This document shows, piece after piece, positions 1-7,495 of a stretch of DNA of 17,001 nucleotides. This DNA comes from Candidatus Heimdallarchaeota archaeon (GTDB lineage Archaea > Asgardarchaeota > Heimdallarchaeia > Heimdallarchaeales > Kariarchaeaceae). The notes under the pieces were generated by a model. The model was given only the letters and a program-made list of their open reading frames with translations, made no database searches and was not told the DNA's origin. Positions within the stretch are counted from its first letter, which is position 1. The number at the start of each line of letters is the position of its first letter. The DNA is taken from assembly GCA_029882335.1 (NCBI GenBank), contig JAOUKW010000035.1, forward strand, positions 1-17,001, in the 5' to 3' direction. Both the position numbers and the translations under genes were made by a program.

Positions 1-136
1 ATAACTATGATTTCCAATAAAATTCAGGGAATTAATCTAATTATTTTAACAAATATTCAGCAAAAATTAAATTTCATACCTTTATTATTTTCTTTAATAT
101 TATAATCAAATCTATAGAAAATTATTTAAAATAATA

Positions 137-1285
137 ATGAATTACTTTATGGTATTGACAACACGAGTAGCATTAGTTTGCAGTGATGATGCAGAAATGC
201 AACACCTACTTCAGGCCTGTAAAATTAGTAATAAGTTTGAGATTGTTGCCACCTATACTAAGGGGCAAGATGCCCTAAAGAATTTTGAGTCAGATCACAT
301 CAAAGTAATTGTTACGAAATTAAAACTGATTGATATGAGTGGATACGATCTAGTTAATCGAATTCAGAAATCAAAAATCACACCTTGCATCATAGTTAAA
401 TTTTCAGATGAAGAGAATATAGAAATCGATTTCCCAGATGTATTAGATTATGGTCATGTGGAAGTTATTGAATTATCACATAAAAATGGGGTAATACCAG
501 TCCCTAGAGTACTTACAATCAGAATAACTGTTTTATCACGGATTAGAATTGAAAAATTTACTCTACATAATGAACAAATAAAAAATCATGAAAATTTAAA
601 ACCACATGAGTATCAGCAATTATCTAAAAGTAAGGTCACAAGAATCAGAGAAATGACGGATGCATCGGCAATTCCTGAAAAACAAATTGCTTTGGATAAA
701 AGTCGGTATAATCATGATAAAGTAGTTGTAATAGGTGCAAGTACAGGAGGCCCTAGAATGCTGGTTTATATTATTTCACAGTTTCCAGCAGATTTCCCAC
801 CTGTATTGACAGTTCAACACATGCCACCTGGATTTATTGGTCAATTTGCAGAGAGAATGAACAATAACGCAAATATGAATATTAAGAAAGCTGCTGATGG
901 AGACATATTAAAACCGGGATGGGTCTATATCGCACCAGGGGGATATCATATGGAACTTGAAAAATTAAATAATAAACAATCAAGAATTAAAATTACAGAT
1001 GGTCCCAAAGTAAATTATGTAAAACCTGCAGTTGACGTAACATTGTTTTCTGCAGCTAGAATATATGAAAACAATGTAATCAGTGTGATTCTTACAGGAA
1101 TGGGAAATGATGGTAGAGAGGGAAGTAGAGTTGTAAAGAAACTAGGTGGTCATGTTATTGCTCTCAATGAACAAGATTCAATTGTTTATGGCATGAATAA
1201 ATCTGTAATTGATGCGGGTTTAGCAGATTCAATCCTTGGTATGGATGCCATACCAAAAGAACTTGGAAGAATTCTGAGGGTCTAA
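137..1285 (+). CDS. cheB: CheB chemotaxis methylesterase/glutaminase with degenerate receiver domain
   Basis: This 382-residue protein would remove methyl groups from (and deamidate) chemoreceptor glutamates in the cytoplasm, opposing CheR. The C-terminal esterase domain (about 194-382) has the whole catalytic triad: Ser202 in GASTGG, His228 in QHMPPGF and Asp325 in GMGNDG. The spacings (26 and 97 residues) match those of E. coli CheB. The N-terminal half (about 8-125) has the size and hydrophobic pattern of a receiver domain. However, the position of the phospho-acceptor Asp reads VIVTKLKLIDMSG, so Lys61 stands where Asp is expected, and only part of the acidic pocket (SDD, 16-18) remains. 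Residues 140-190 form the linker. An alternative start is Met5 at 149; I see no Shine-Dalgarno motif for either. The gene converges with cheR. The family call is firm; the loss of phosphorylation is inferred from alignment by eye. Confidence 0.95.
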   Translation: MNYFMVLTTRVALVCSDDAEMQHLLQACKISNKFEIVATYTKGQDALKNFESDHIKVIVTKLKLIDMSGYDLVNRIQKSKITPCIIVKFSDEENIEIDFPDVLDYGHVEVIELSHKNGVIPVPRVLTIRITVLSRIRIEKFTLHNEQIKNHENLKPHEYQQLSKSKVTRIREMTDASAIPEKQIALDKSRYNHDKVVVIGASTGGPRMLVYIISQFPADFPPVLTVQHMPPGFIGQFAERMNNNANMNIKKAADGDILKPGWVYIAPGGYHMELEKLNNKQSRIKITDGPKVNYVKPAVDVTLFSAARIYENNVISVILTGMGNDGREGSRVVKKLGGHVIALNEQDSIVYGMNKSVIDAGLADSILGMDAIPKELGRILRV

Positions 1286-1319
1286 ACTCTACATAATTTT
1301 ATTTTTTCAGTTCTAGGTT
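1286..1319. terminator. T-rich spacer between convergent cheB and cheR
   Basis: The 34 bases between the two convergent stop codons contain a T-rich run (about 1296-1309) on the + strand, typical of archaeal intrinsic termination for cheB. No GC-rich stem is visible. Confidence 0.4.
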
Positions 1320-2291
1320 TTAAATCACTAATACTTTTTTATAAACTCTGTGTATTCTATCTACGACTTCAAAACCTTTTGCTTTAGACCCATGTAGAGT
1401 TTCTGTTCTTCCAAGAACAAGTAATCCCCCTACATTTAGAGATTTATGGAATTTATCGATGATTTTTGCCTGAGCTTCTTTTTCAATGTAGATCAATACA
1501 TTTCGACACAATATCATATCTAAATTCGTAGGATATGCGTCTCTATTTAGATCGATCTTCTTAAAATTTACCAAATTTCTCACACTAGGTTTTATTTTAT
1601 AAGTTTCACTATCTACAGGGTCAAGATTATTTCTAATCACTCTTTCGTCCATTTCAGCGAAATATCCCTTGTCATAAGTGGCATTTTTAGCCAATTCTAA
1701 CAATTCATCTTTAACATCAGATGCATGAATTTGGAATTTATATTTAGCAAATTTTGGGTGGGAAACGATCATTGCCAATGAATAGGGTTCAGCACCAACT
1801 GCACATCCTGCAGACCAGAAATTCAATCGGCTATTTGAATCACGTTGATTTTCTAATATCAACGGTATTGCTGCATTTTCGATATAATCATACGTATCTT
1901 TATTTCTAAAAAATCGAGTTACATTGATACTTAAATTCTCTTTTAATATGGATATTTCGTCAGCTGATTTTCTTAAATAATCATAGTATTCTTGAAAACT
2001 CTCTAACTTTAATCTAGAAATTCTTGAACGTATTCTCCTCTGAAGATAGGTTGGTTTATATGAATCTACCTTTAATCCGGCTTGAACAAGAAAATTCACA
2101 ATTTTAGTTATATTTTCTTTATCTTTGGCTTTATACCCAGATGAGAAATCCATATCTGCAGATAAGATTTCTTTTTTTTCTTTTGAGGTATATTTCCTTT
2201 TTGATGTATCATCAGATTTTTCTTTTTTTCTACCGGTATATAGGGTTGCTCCCCTGGCAACCTTAGATTTTTTACTATCATCAGCATCCAT
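1320..2291 (-). CDS. cheR: CheR chemoreceptor methyltransferase with long charged N-terminus
   Basis: This 323-residue SAM-dependent enzyme methylates glutamates on chemoreceptors, opposing CheB. Residues about 60-118 match the all-alpha N-terminal domain, including the basic LQRRIRSRISRLKL stretch (83-96). The catalytic domain starts with NVTRFFRN (123-130). Its SAM-binding loop is WSAGCAVGAEPYSLAM (159-174), where the second Glu of the usual GEEPY is kept and the first is Ala. ASDV (190-193) and CRNVLIY (262-268) follow. Residues 1-55 are rich in Lys, Ser and Asp, look disordered and lie outside the usual family length (about 270-290). A TATA-like box sits about 37 bases ahead of the first ATG, which supports the long start; Met47 is the alternative. 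The gene lies downstream of the flavoprotein gene on the same strand but appears to have its own promoter. Confidence 0.95.
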   Translation of the reverse strand: MDADDSKKSKVARGATLYTGRKKEKSDDTSKRKYTSKEKKEILSADMDFSSGYKAKDKENITKIVNFLVQAGLKVDSYKPTYLQRRIRSRISRLKLESFQEYYDYLRKSADEISILKENLSINVTRFFRNKDTYDYIENAAIPLILENQRDSNSRLNFWSAGCAVGAEPYSLAMIVSHPKFAKYKFQIHASDVKDELLELAKNATYDKGYFAEMDERVIRNNLDPVDSETYKIKPSVRNLVNFKKIDLNRDAYPTNLDMILCRNVLIYIEKEAQAKIIDKFHKSLNVGGLLVLGRTETLHGSKAKGFEVVDRIHRVYKKVLVI

Positions 2292-2319
2292 ACACCAATA
2301 TAATTCCTTGATAAAATTT

Positions 2320-2334
2320 AAGGTTTTATATAAT
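2320..2334 (-). promoter_or_regulatory. TATA box for cheR
   Basis: Reading the minus strand, TATATAAAACC lies centred about 37 bases before the cheR ATG. A start of transcription about 26 bases downstream would give a leader of roughly 10 bases. This is pattern-based only. Confidence 0.5.
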
Positions 2335-2380
2335 AAATAATAAAATTTCGATTGTTCCTAAATTATTCAATACTATTCTA

Positions 2381-2400
2381 TTATTCGCAATTGTGAATTA
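2381..2400 (-). terminator. Imperfect palindrome just after the fused ETF gene
   Basis: Twenty bases directly after the ETF stop codon are almost self-complementary (core TTCGCAATTGTGAA; one G-T pair and one outer mismatch). The position fits a terminator or an mRNA 3' hairpin. A protein-binding site is also possible, because the centre has no loop. Confidence 0.35.
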
Positions 2401-4416
2401 TTATTTAATAGGCAAATCTTGTCCACTTTCTATTTGTTTGATCATTATCGGTATAACTTCTCTGAAATCTGCAACTATACCATAATCTGCATTGGAGAAG
2501 ATATTTGCTTTTGAGTCTGTATTAATAGCAATTACTTTAGTTGATTCCTTCATACCCATTAGATGCTGTATCGCACCGGAAATACCTACTGCAAAGTAAA
2601 GAGTCGGCCGAACAGTTTTACCTGTTTGTCCTACTTGATGTTTATAAGGGATAAAGCCAGCATCTACTGCTGCTCTCGAAGCACCTAATTCAGTTTTATA
2701 TCCTTTAGATCGTAGTGTTTCAACAAATTTTGTGAGTAAAACAAAACCTGTTTTTCCAATACCTAAACCACCAGATATAACAATATCTGCTTTTTCCAAT
2801 TCAATTGTATCAGGATTTCTCACTGTTTCAATTACTTTAACATCAAAATCACTATCATCCCATTTTGGTTTGAAATTTACAATTTTACCTTGTCTAGAAG
2901 TATCAGGAGTTTCTGCCTTAAAAATCCCAGGCCTAGCAGTTGCCATTTGAGGATAAGTCCACGGCCCAATAATAGTTGCTAACTTGCTCTCTCCAAAAGA
3001 GGGCCGTTTCATTTGAAAAGCTCGATCAAATCGTTGATTTTTCTTTCTACTTGAATAATAACCGACATCAAATTCGGTACAATCAGCACTAAGACCAACA
3101 TTTAAAATTGCCGCGATTCTAGGTGCTAGATCTCTTCCTAAAGTAGACGCGGAAAATAAAACAATTTCAGGATTGATTTCTTTAATAGCTTCAATTATCG
3201 CATGTGCATATGGTAGTGTTTGATATTCATTCAATCGTTCATCGTCTACAGTATATACAGTATCTGCACCATAGTGAATTAGTGTATCTGTAAATTTTGA
3301 AGCATCTGGACCTATAATAATTGTAGTAATACTCCTTGAATCCTCAGCAAGTTTTACAGAGACCCTTTTTGCTTCACCTAATATTTCTAATGCAGCTAGA
3401 GATAATTTATCTCCATCCATTTGTGCCCATGTTAAGATACCTCTGGCACCATTTCGTAAATCTACATATGGTATATCTTTATCTCTCTCCATTGTTTTTG
3501 CTAATTTCTCTTCTTCTTCTAAATCAGAAGGTGTTGAGTCTGTGTTTCCCTCATTACCCTCTTCTGTAAAAGAATGATTCAACATGTTAAATAAACTCTC
3601 AATTTTTTCTTCCATAGACCCTTCTGTAAATAATTGAATATTACCACGATGAGCAGTTACATTCTTCACACGAGAAACAACAGTAGGACTTCCAAGAACA
3701 CCCGCCGATGTCTCGGGTAAACCGATATCATCAATACTAACAATGTTTACTTTTTTATCTAGTGCAGTCAATGAATAATTTAGAGATGGCCCCCTTGGTG
3801 TGTTTGCAGTATGAGTCACAGACATCATCACGGGTAATGATAAATGCACTTTTTGATGACCACCTTCGATAATCCTTCGCACTTCAAGTCTTTTACTTTC
3901 ATCAATAACTTTTATATTTTCCACATAAGTTACTTGTTTCATACCCATTCTACCTGCAACTTGTGGGCCAACATGTGCAGTATCACCATCAATGGTTTGT
4001 AATCCTGCGAATAAAACATCAATTGTTCTTCCGTTTTGTTTGGAATTCACATATTTAATTAATGTTGCCAAGGCTTCTGCAGTCGCCCAAGTATCACTCC
4101 CAGCGAGCTTCCTATCAGATAGTAAATAGGCATCATCTGCACCTTTTCGTAGTGCTTCAGTTAGTGATTGGGTGAAATTAGGAGGACCCATTGAAACGAT
4201 AGTAATTGTCCCACCTACGGTTTCCTTTAATTTTAAAGCTTCTTCTAATGCATTAGCACAATGTGGATTCATTTGACTGTTTCCAGAACGATCCATAGTA
4301 CCTTCAGCGGTAGTTTTCATTTCTTTTGGGACTGGAACTTGTTTTATCATTACAAAAATATTAAGATCTAAATTGATATTGTCTTTACCATTTAGCTCTG
4401 CATGTACTTGCACCAT
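2401..4416 (-). CDS. etfBA: Fused electron transfer flavoprotein, beta plus alpha subunit (FixAB type)
   Basis: This 671-residue fusion joins EtfB (about 17-275) to EtfA (about 327-668) through an acidic, low-complexity linker (281-312). The beta part starts with LNIFVMIKQVPVP and carries LQTIDGDTAHVGPQVAG (139-155), a family hallmark that contacts nucleotide. The alpha part has the classical FAD-binding block: SRAAVDAGF (580-588), QVGQTGK (594-600), RPTLYFAVGISGAIQHLMGM (603-622), INTDSKANIF (631-640) and ADYGIVAD (643-650). The protein would carry flavins and move electrons from dehydrogenases or NADH to the FixC/FixX partner, whose genes start divergently 244 bases away. With them it resembles the archaeal EtfABCX complexes, which can bifurcate or confurcate electrons with quinone. 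Whether this one bifurcates cannot be told by eye. The sixteen residues before the fold are extra relative to single EtfB proteins. Confidence 0.95.
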   Translation of the reverse strand: MVQVHAELNGKDNINLDLNIFVMIKQVPVPKEMKTTAEGTMDRSGNSQMNPHCANALEEALKLKETVGGTITIVSMGPPNFTQSLTEALRKGADDAYLLSDRKLAGSDTWATAEALATLIKYVNSKQNGRTIDVLFAGLQTIDGDTAHVGPQVAGRMGMKQVTYVENIKVIDESKRLEVRRIIEGGHQKVHLSLPVMMSVTHTANTPRGPSLNYSLTALDKKVNIVSIDDIGLPETSAGVLGSPTVVSRVKNVTAHRGNIQLFTEGSMEEKIESLFNMLNHSFTEEGNEGNTDSTPSDLEEEEKLAKTMERDKDIPYVDLRNGARGILTWAQMDGDKLSLAALEILGEAKRVSVKLAEDSRSITTIIIGPDASKFTDTLIHYGADTVYTVDDERLNEYQTLPYAHAIIEAIKEINPEIVLFSASTLGRDLAPRIAAILNVGLSADCTEFDVGYYSSRKKNQRFDRAFQMKRPSFGESKLATIIGPWTYPQMATARPGIFKAETPDTSRQGKIVNFKPKWDDSDFDVKVIETVRNPDTIELEKADIVISGGLGIGKTGFVLLTKFVETLRSKGYKTELGASRAAVDAGFIPYKHQVGQTGKTVRPTLYFAVGISGAIQHLMGMKESTKVIAINTDSKANIFSNADYGIVADFREVIPIMIKQIESGQDLPIK

Positions 4417-4625
4417 TACAAATTAATTTCTTATTACCTCTTTAATAATAGTAATTTTTCAAACTGTTCATAATCGTAAATAATGTAACATTTTATTTGT
4501 AATTTGAATATCGTAAAGATTTTTCATTAAATTGAATTTCTATTTAAAATAATTGAAATTTATATTTTAAAAAATAGATTTACCACTGTTTTAAAATTTC
4601 CAAAATACATAAACCTCTAAAGTGT

Positions 4626-4640
4626 AAAATATATAATACA
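4626..4640 (+). promoter_or_regulatory. TATA box for fixC (leaderless start)
   Basis: AAATATATAATAC is centred about 28 bases before the fixC ATG, which places transcription start at or next to the start codon. No Shine-Dalgarno motif precedes this ATG, which agrees with a leaderless mRNA. Confidence 0.55.
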
Positions 4641-4660
4641 TCTAATTTAATACAATTGGA

Positions 4661-5971
4661 ATGGAAAGTATCCAAGTAATTATTATTGGTGCAGGTCCAG
4701 GTGGAACCTCTGCAGCAATACGTCTTGCACAAAATGGATTTAAAGTAGCCTTAATTGATAGAGCTATGCCAGTTGGTTCAAAGAACTTATCTGGAGGAGT
4801 ATTATGGGGAAATGATTTAGCTGAGATACTACCAGAATGGCAAGAAGAAGCACCAATTGAAAGACACATCATAAATAAAAAAGTAGGCTTTTTATCGAAT
4901 GATGACTCCACTGTATTAGATTTCAATTTTAATGAATGGAATAGCAAACCGTATAATGGAGTTAGCATTTTAAGAGCAAAATTTGATGATTGGCTAGCTT
5001 CAAAAGCATCGGAAGCAGGTGTTGCAGTTTTATCAGGTATTACAATTGATTCATTAATAATAGAGAATGATCAGATAAAAGGAGTCAGACAAGGGAATGA
5101 GGAATTAAGAGCAGATATTGTTATCCTTGCAGAAGGTGCCAATCCGCGTTTAATGTTAAAACATGGTTTGTCTTTTAAAGGTCAAAAACAATTCAAGCGT
5201 AAAGACATGATGCTTGGTATTAAAGAAGTATTAACTATAGATCAAAAATTACTTGAAGAAAGGTTTCTCTTAGAAAAGGACCAAGGTATAGCTGGAGAAT
5301 TTGTTCTTGGTAACATCCCCGGTGGAATAAAAGCAGGAGGGTTCTTTTATACAAATAAATCAACCATTAGTTTGGGAGTGGTAATTCATTTAGACTCATT
5401 TCCAGAGGATAAGGCAAGTTCTGCCCAACACAGAACATATAAGGTGCAAGAGTATTTCAAAAATCACCCCTACATTTCAAGATTAATAAAAGATAGTACA
5501 TCAATAGAATATGGTGCAAAACTAATTCCGGAAATGCCTATTGACAGATTTCCGAATTTCTATGGTAATGGTTACCTAATAGTTGGAGACGCTGCTGGTT
5601 TTGTATTTTCCAATGGAATTGTAATTCAAGGAATGAATTATGCAATTAAAAGTGGAATCCTTGCAGCAGATACAATTATTGAAGCAAACGGAAATTATTC
5701 TGCAACAAAATTAGCGATGTATCAAAAGAAATTGAGTAATTCATATATATTGAAAGATTTCAAGAAATTCAAAAATGTAAAGAAGATGACCAAGAATTCA
5801 AAACTATTTGAAATATATCCAAAGGCAATTAATACTGGATTTAAAGAAGTATTTAATACAAATGGAAAGTCAAAAAATCATGCATATAAGGTAATTCTGA
5901 AAAGCTTTAAGAATTCGGGTATGGGATTTTTATCTTTGCTTAAGGATAGTTCTAAAATCAGGAGGATTTAA
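4661..5971 (+). CDS. fixC: FixC/EtfC-type ETF:quinone oxidoreductase flavoprotein
   Basis: This 436-residue FAD-dependent oxidoreductase belongs to the geranylgeranyl reductase/ETF-QO superfamily. The dinucleotide-binding motif GAGPGG is at 10-15. The FixC-typical GSKNLSGGVLWG is at 39-50. The second FAD motif LIVGDAAGF is at 306-314, followed by NGIVIQGMNYAI (318-329). The C-terminus is basic and lacks the ferredoxin domain of mitochondrial ETF-QO; that role falls to FixX, encoded two bases downstream. It would accept electrons from EtfBA and pass them on at the membrane quinone pool, or run in reverse in a bifurcating complex. An alternative reading as a geranylgeranyl reductase is less likely, given the FixX and ETF partners. 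The stop codon lies 1 base ahead of the fixX start. Confidence 0.93.
   Translation: MESIQVIIIGAGPGGTSAAIRLAQNGFKVALIDRAMPVGSKNLSGGVLWGNDLAEILPEWQEEAPIERHIINKKVGFLSNDDSTVLDFNFNEWNSKPYNGVSILRAKFDDWLASKASEAGVAVLSGITIDSLIIENDQIKGVRQGNEELRADIVILAEGANPRLMLKHGLSFKGQKQFKRKDMMLGIKEVLTIDQKLLEERFLLEKDQGIAGEFVLGNIPGGIKAGGFFYTNKSTISLGVVIHLDSFPEDKASSAQHRTYKVQEYFKNHPYISRLIKDSTSIEYGAKLIPEMPIDRFPNFYGNGYLIVGDAAGFVFSNGIVIQGMNYAIKSGILAADTIIEANGNYSATKLAMYQKKLSNSYILKDFKKFKNVKKMTKNSKLFEIYPKAINTGFKEVFNTNGKSKNHAYKVILKSFKNSGMGFLSLLKDSSKIRRI
5961..5965 (+). promoter_or_regulatory. Shine-Dalgarno site for fixX
   Basis: GGAGG, 7 bases ahead of the fixX ATG, lies inside the last codons of fixC. It indicates translation of fixX from a shared mRNA. 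Confidence 0.8.
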
Positions 5972-5972
5972 A

Positions 5973-6263
5973 ATGGAAGTAATTAATTTCGATATAAAAA
6001 ATAAAATTGGAGTTACAAGTTGGGAGACTGATAGTCACGAGAATGCTCATATTGTAGTAAATGGAAATATATGTAAAAATTGTCCTCATCACCTTTGCAT
6101 AGCAGGTTGTCCAACTGAATGTTTCAAATTTTATGAAAATGAAATGGTTTTCCAGTATGAGGATTGTGTAGAATGTGGAACTTGTGATATTATGTGCGAT
6201 CAAGGTGCAGTATCTTGGAATAATCCTCGTGGAACATATGGTGTAAAATATAGCCAAGGATAA
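5973..6263 (+). CDS. fixX: FixX ferredoxin-like protein
   Basis: This small 96-residue iron-sulfur partner of FixC has nine cysteines. The first group is C34-x2-C37-x4-C42-x3-C46-P and the second is C65-x2-C68-x2-C71-x3-C75; Cys50 is extra. The eight paired cysteines can hold two [4Fe-4S] clusters, as reported for archaeal EtfX. The second group, CVECGTCDIMC, is the usual FixX signature, and the tail SWNNPRGTYGVKY matches the family end. The length agrees with FixX proteins (about 90-100). It would shuttle electrons between the FixC flavin and quinone or a low-potential acceptor. It is cotranscribed and probably translationally coupled with fixC. Confidence 0.95.
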   Translation: MEVINFDIKNKIGVTSWETDSHENAHIVVNGNICKNCPHHLCIAGCPTECFKFYENEMVFQYEDCVECGTCDIMCDQGAVSWNNPRGTYGVKYSQG

Positions 6264-6420
6264 TAAATCTCAGTCAATATACATTAAAAAATTAAAATAA
6301 AATTATAATGAATTTGAAATGATCTTTTTTAACTTGACTTAATTATTATAAATATTTTATAGTTGAGCAGAGGTATTTTTAATTTAAAGAGCAGGAGAGG
6401 GTATTTTGGTTATTTCTATT
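6264..6420. other. Convergent spacer between fixX and doxX
   Basis: This 157-base AT-rich stretch between convergent genes has a T-run near 6325-6331 that could end fixCX transcription. I see no gene or RNA in it. Confidence 0.35.
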
Positions 6421-6921
6421 TTATACTAGTACTGGATTTTTCTTGACAATGTCTAGATTTTCCCAATAACTACCAAGACCGATATAATGACCGACTTTTG
6501 TATGAGCAAATACAATGAATACAAACATTTCTATTAGGTGATCATCGACAAATGGGTTATTTGTTAAAGGTAAAGATGCGAGGTACATGAGGAACATCAT
6601 TAATGCACCAGAGTATCCTGCTACTCTCATGCCGATACCCAAAATTAAACATACACCTATTGCGAATAGTCCAAAGATGAAGAGAAATTCAGTTAACCAG
6701 TGTCCGGCCATTGGTTGGAATAACCATGCAAGTGGTTTTCCTTCTTGACCCATATATAAAAAGCCGTAAGTGGCTTTTCCGCCATTTATAATAGCTTTTT
6801 CAGATTTTGTGGCATATCCTAGACCAAATATTTTATCAATAGAGGCCCAAAGAAATTGCCACCCAATTAGAATCCTAAGAATTCCAAATGGATAATTTGA
6901 TACATTCTTTGTTTTTTCCAT
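6421..6921 (-). CDS. DoxX-family membrane protein
   Basis: This 166-residue integral membrane protein has about four hydrophobic spans (roughly 11-29, 76-97, 101-119 and 129-147). Family-typical features are the opening FGILRILIGWQFLWASIDKI (12-31), the loop with W66LFQPMAGHW75, the glycine-rich IGMRVAGYSGALMM (96-109) and the NNPFVDDHLIE motif (121-131), as in DoxX/DoxD-like proteins. In some archaea DoxD is the large subunit of thiosulfate:quinone oxidoreductase, but most DoxX relatives have no proven role, and no DoxA is present here. The nearby quinone-linked FixCX module fits a redox role at the membrane, which is inference only. The promoter region carries a palindrome that may be an operator. 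Confidence 0.85.
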   Translation of the reverse strand: MEKTKNVSNYPFGILRILIGWQFLWASIDKIFGLGYATKSEKAIINGGKATYGFLYMGQEGKPLAWLFQPMAGHWLTEFLFIFGLFAIGVCLILGIGMRVAGYSGALMMFLMYLASLPLTNNPFVDDHLIEMFVFIVFAHTKVGHYIGLGSYWENLDIVKKNPVLV

Positions 6922-6931
6922 GAGGCATCAC

Positions 6932-6947
6932 TGAGACCTGAGTCTCA
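6932..6947 (-). promoter_or_regulatory. Palindrome between TATA box and start of doxX-like gene
   Basis: TGAGAC-CTGA-GTCTCA is a perfect 6-base inverted repeat with a 4-base centre. It lies 10 bases before the doxX-like start codon and just downstream of a TATA-like box. A bound repressor there would block transcription initiation. Confidence 0.5.
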
Positions 6948-6948
6948 C

Positions 6949-6958
6949 ATAATTATAC
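6949..6958 (-). promoter_or_regulatory. TATA-like box for the doxX-like gene
   Basis: On the minus strand, GTATAATTATG is centred about 33 bases before the ATG. This predicts a leader of only a few bases. Confidence 0.45.
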
Positions 6959-7255
6959 GATTTGGTTGCATTTAAAGTGAATGGTGATTAGAAGAAATAT
7001 ATCATCATTTACTCATACAATAATATCTTTTTTCCGAAATTTATATTTAATTTCAGGATTATTTCACTTTTATATACATTTATTTAATTATTATTCTATA
7101 ATTATACACCAATATATGGACTTTTGCATTAATCCACCCAATTACATTTATTTTAAGCAATTCATCAAATATACAATTTATATAATTACCATTCTACCAT
7201 CCACTACTTGTACAATTAACGATTTATATATATTTTTAAAAAAATTAGATTCTGC
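6959..7255. other. Long AT-rich spacer without recognisable gene
   Basis: I checked both strands here for small genes, tRNA-like clover leaves and strong hairpins and found none. A long open frame on + (6981-7409) has a biased Ile/Tyr/Phe/Asn composition with no recognisable domain, and it runs antisense over the small membrane protein gene. I regard it as non-coding. The 3' end of the small gene's mRNA may extend into this area. Confidence 0.4.
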
Positions 7256-7390
7256 TCAAATACCGGAAGCAATATCAAATACATTCCAAGCAATAATTAA
7301 AATTAATAAAAAGCCCCCAAAGAAAAGTAATCTTTTTACTTTTTCTCTTTGTTCATTATTACTAGTAGATTTTGAACTATTTCCACTCAT
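7256..7390 (-). CDS. Small single-span membrane protein, unrecognised (44 aa)
   Basis: An ATG-started frame on the minus strand encodes 44 residues. A hydrophilic, Ser/Asn/Lys-rich head (1-20, ending in REKVKR) is followed by one hydrophobic helix of about 20-24 residues (LLFFGGFLLILIIAW onward), with Asp39 near its end, and a TGA stop. The sharp head-plus-helix design and the positive-inside pattern support a real type-II-like small membrane protein. It resembles Sec61-beta or SecE only in overall plan, and I see no family signature for either. It lies 105 bases downstream of icd on the same strand and 334 bases upstream of the doxX-like gene. A TATA-like TTATATATT lies only about 15 bases before the ATG, which is too close for a normal leaderless start. 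The mRNA start is therefore unclear, and it may be read from the icd transcript. Confidence 0.55.
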   Translation of the reverse strand: MSGNSSKSTSNNEQREKVKRLLFFGGFLLILIIAWNVFDIASGI

Positions 7391-7495
7391 CTATATTCTA
7401 AATATATAACCTACTTAAGAATACTATTTTTTGATATTATGTTGATATTGACTCTTTTCAAAAATTAATTCAAATAATTAATCCGAATTATTATA

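Noticed and set aside
1..136. Possible end of an upstream gene
   Set aside because: Stops occur in all frames I checked and the composition is that of a spacer; nothing can be supported.
2125..2340. 71-residue frame on + over the cheR start
   Set aside because: Mirror of the Lys/Ser-rich CheR N-terminus, giving a Phe/Ser-rich pseudo-peptide.
4642..4968. 108-residue minus-strand frame over the fixC start
   Set aside because: Overlaps the conserved FAD-binding region of fixC on the opposite strand; no own signal.
5958..6257. 99-residue frame antisense to fixX
   Set aside because: FixX has a full cysteine pattern and a Shine-Dalgarno site; the antisense frame is its mirror.
6981..7409. 142-residue open frame on +
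   Set aside because: Very Ile/Tyr/Phe/Asn-rich with no domain, lies antisense to the better supported 44-residue membrane protein, and reflects AT-rich spacer DNA.
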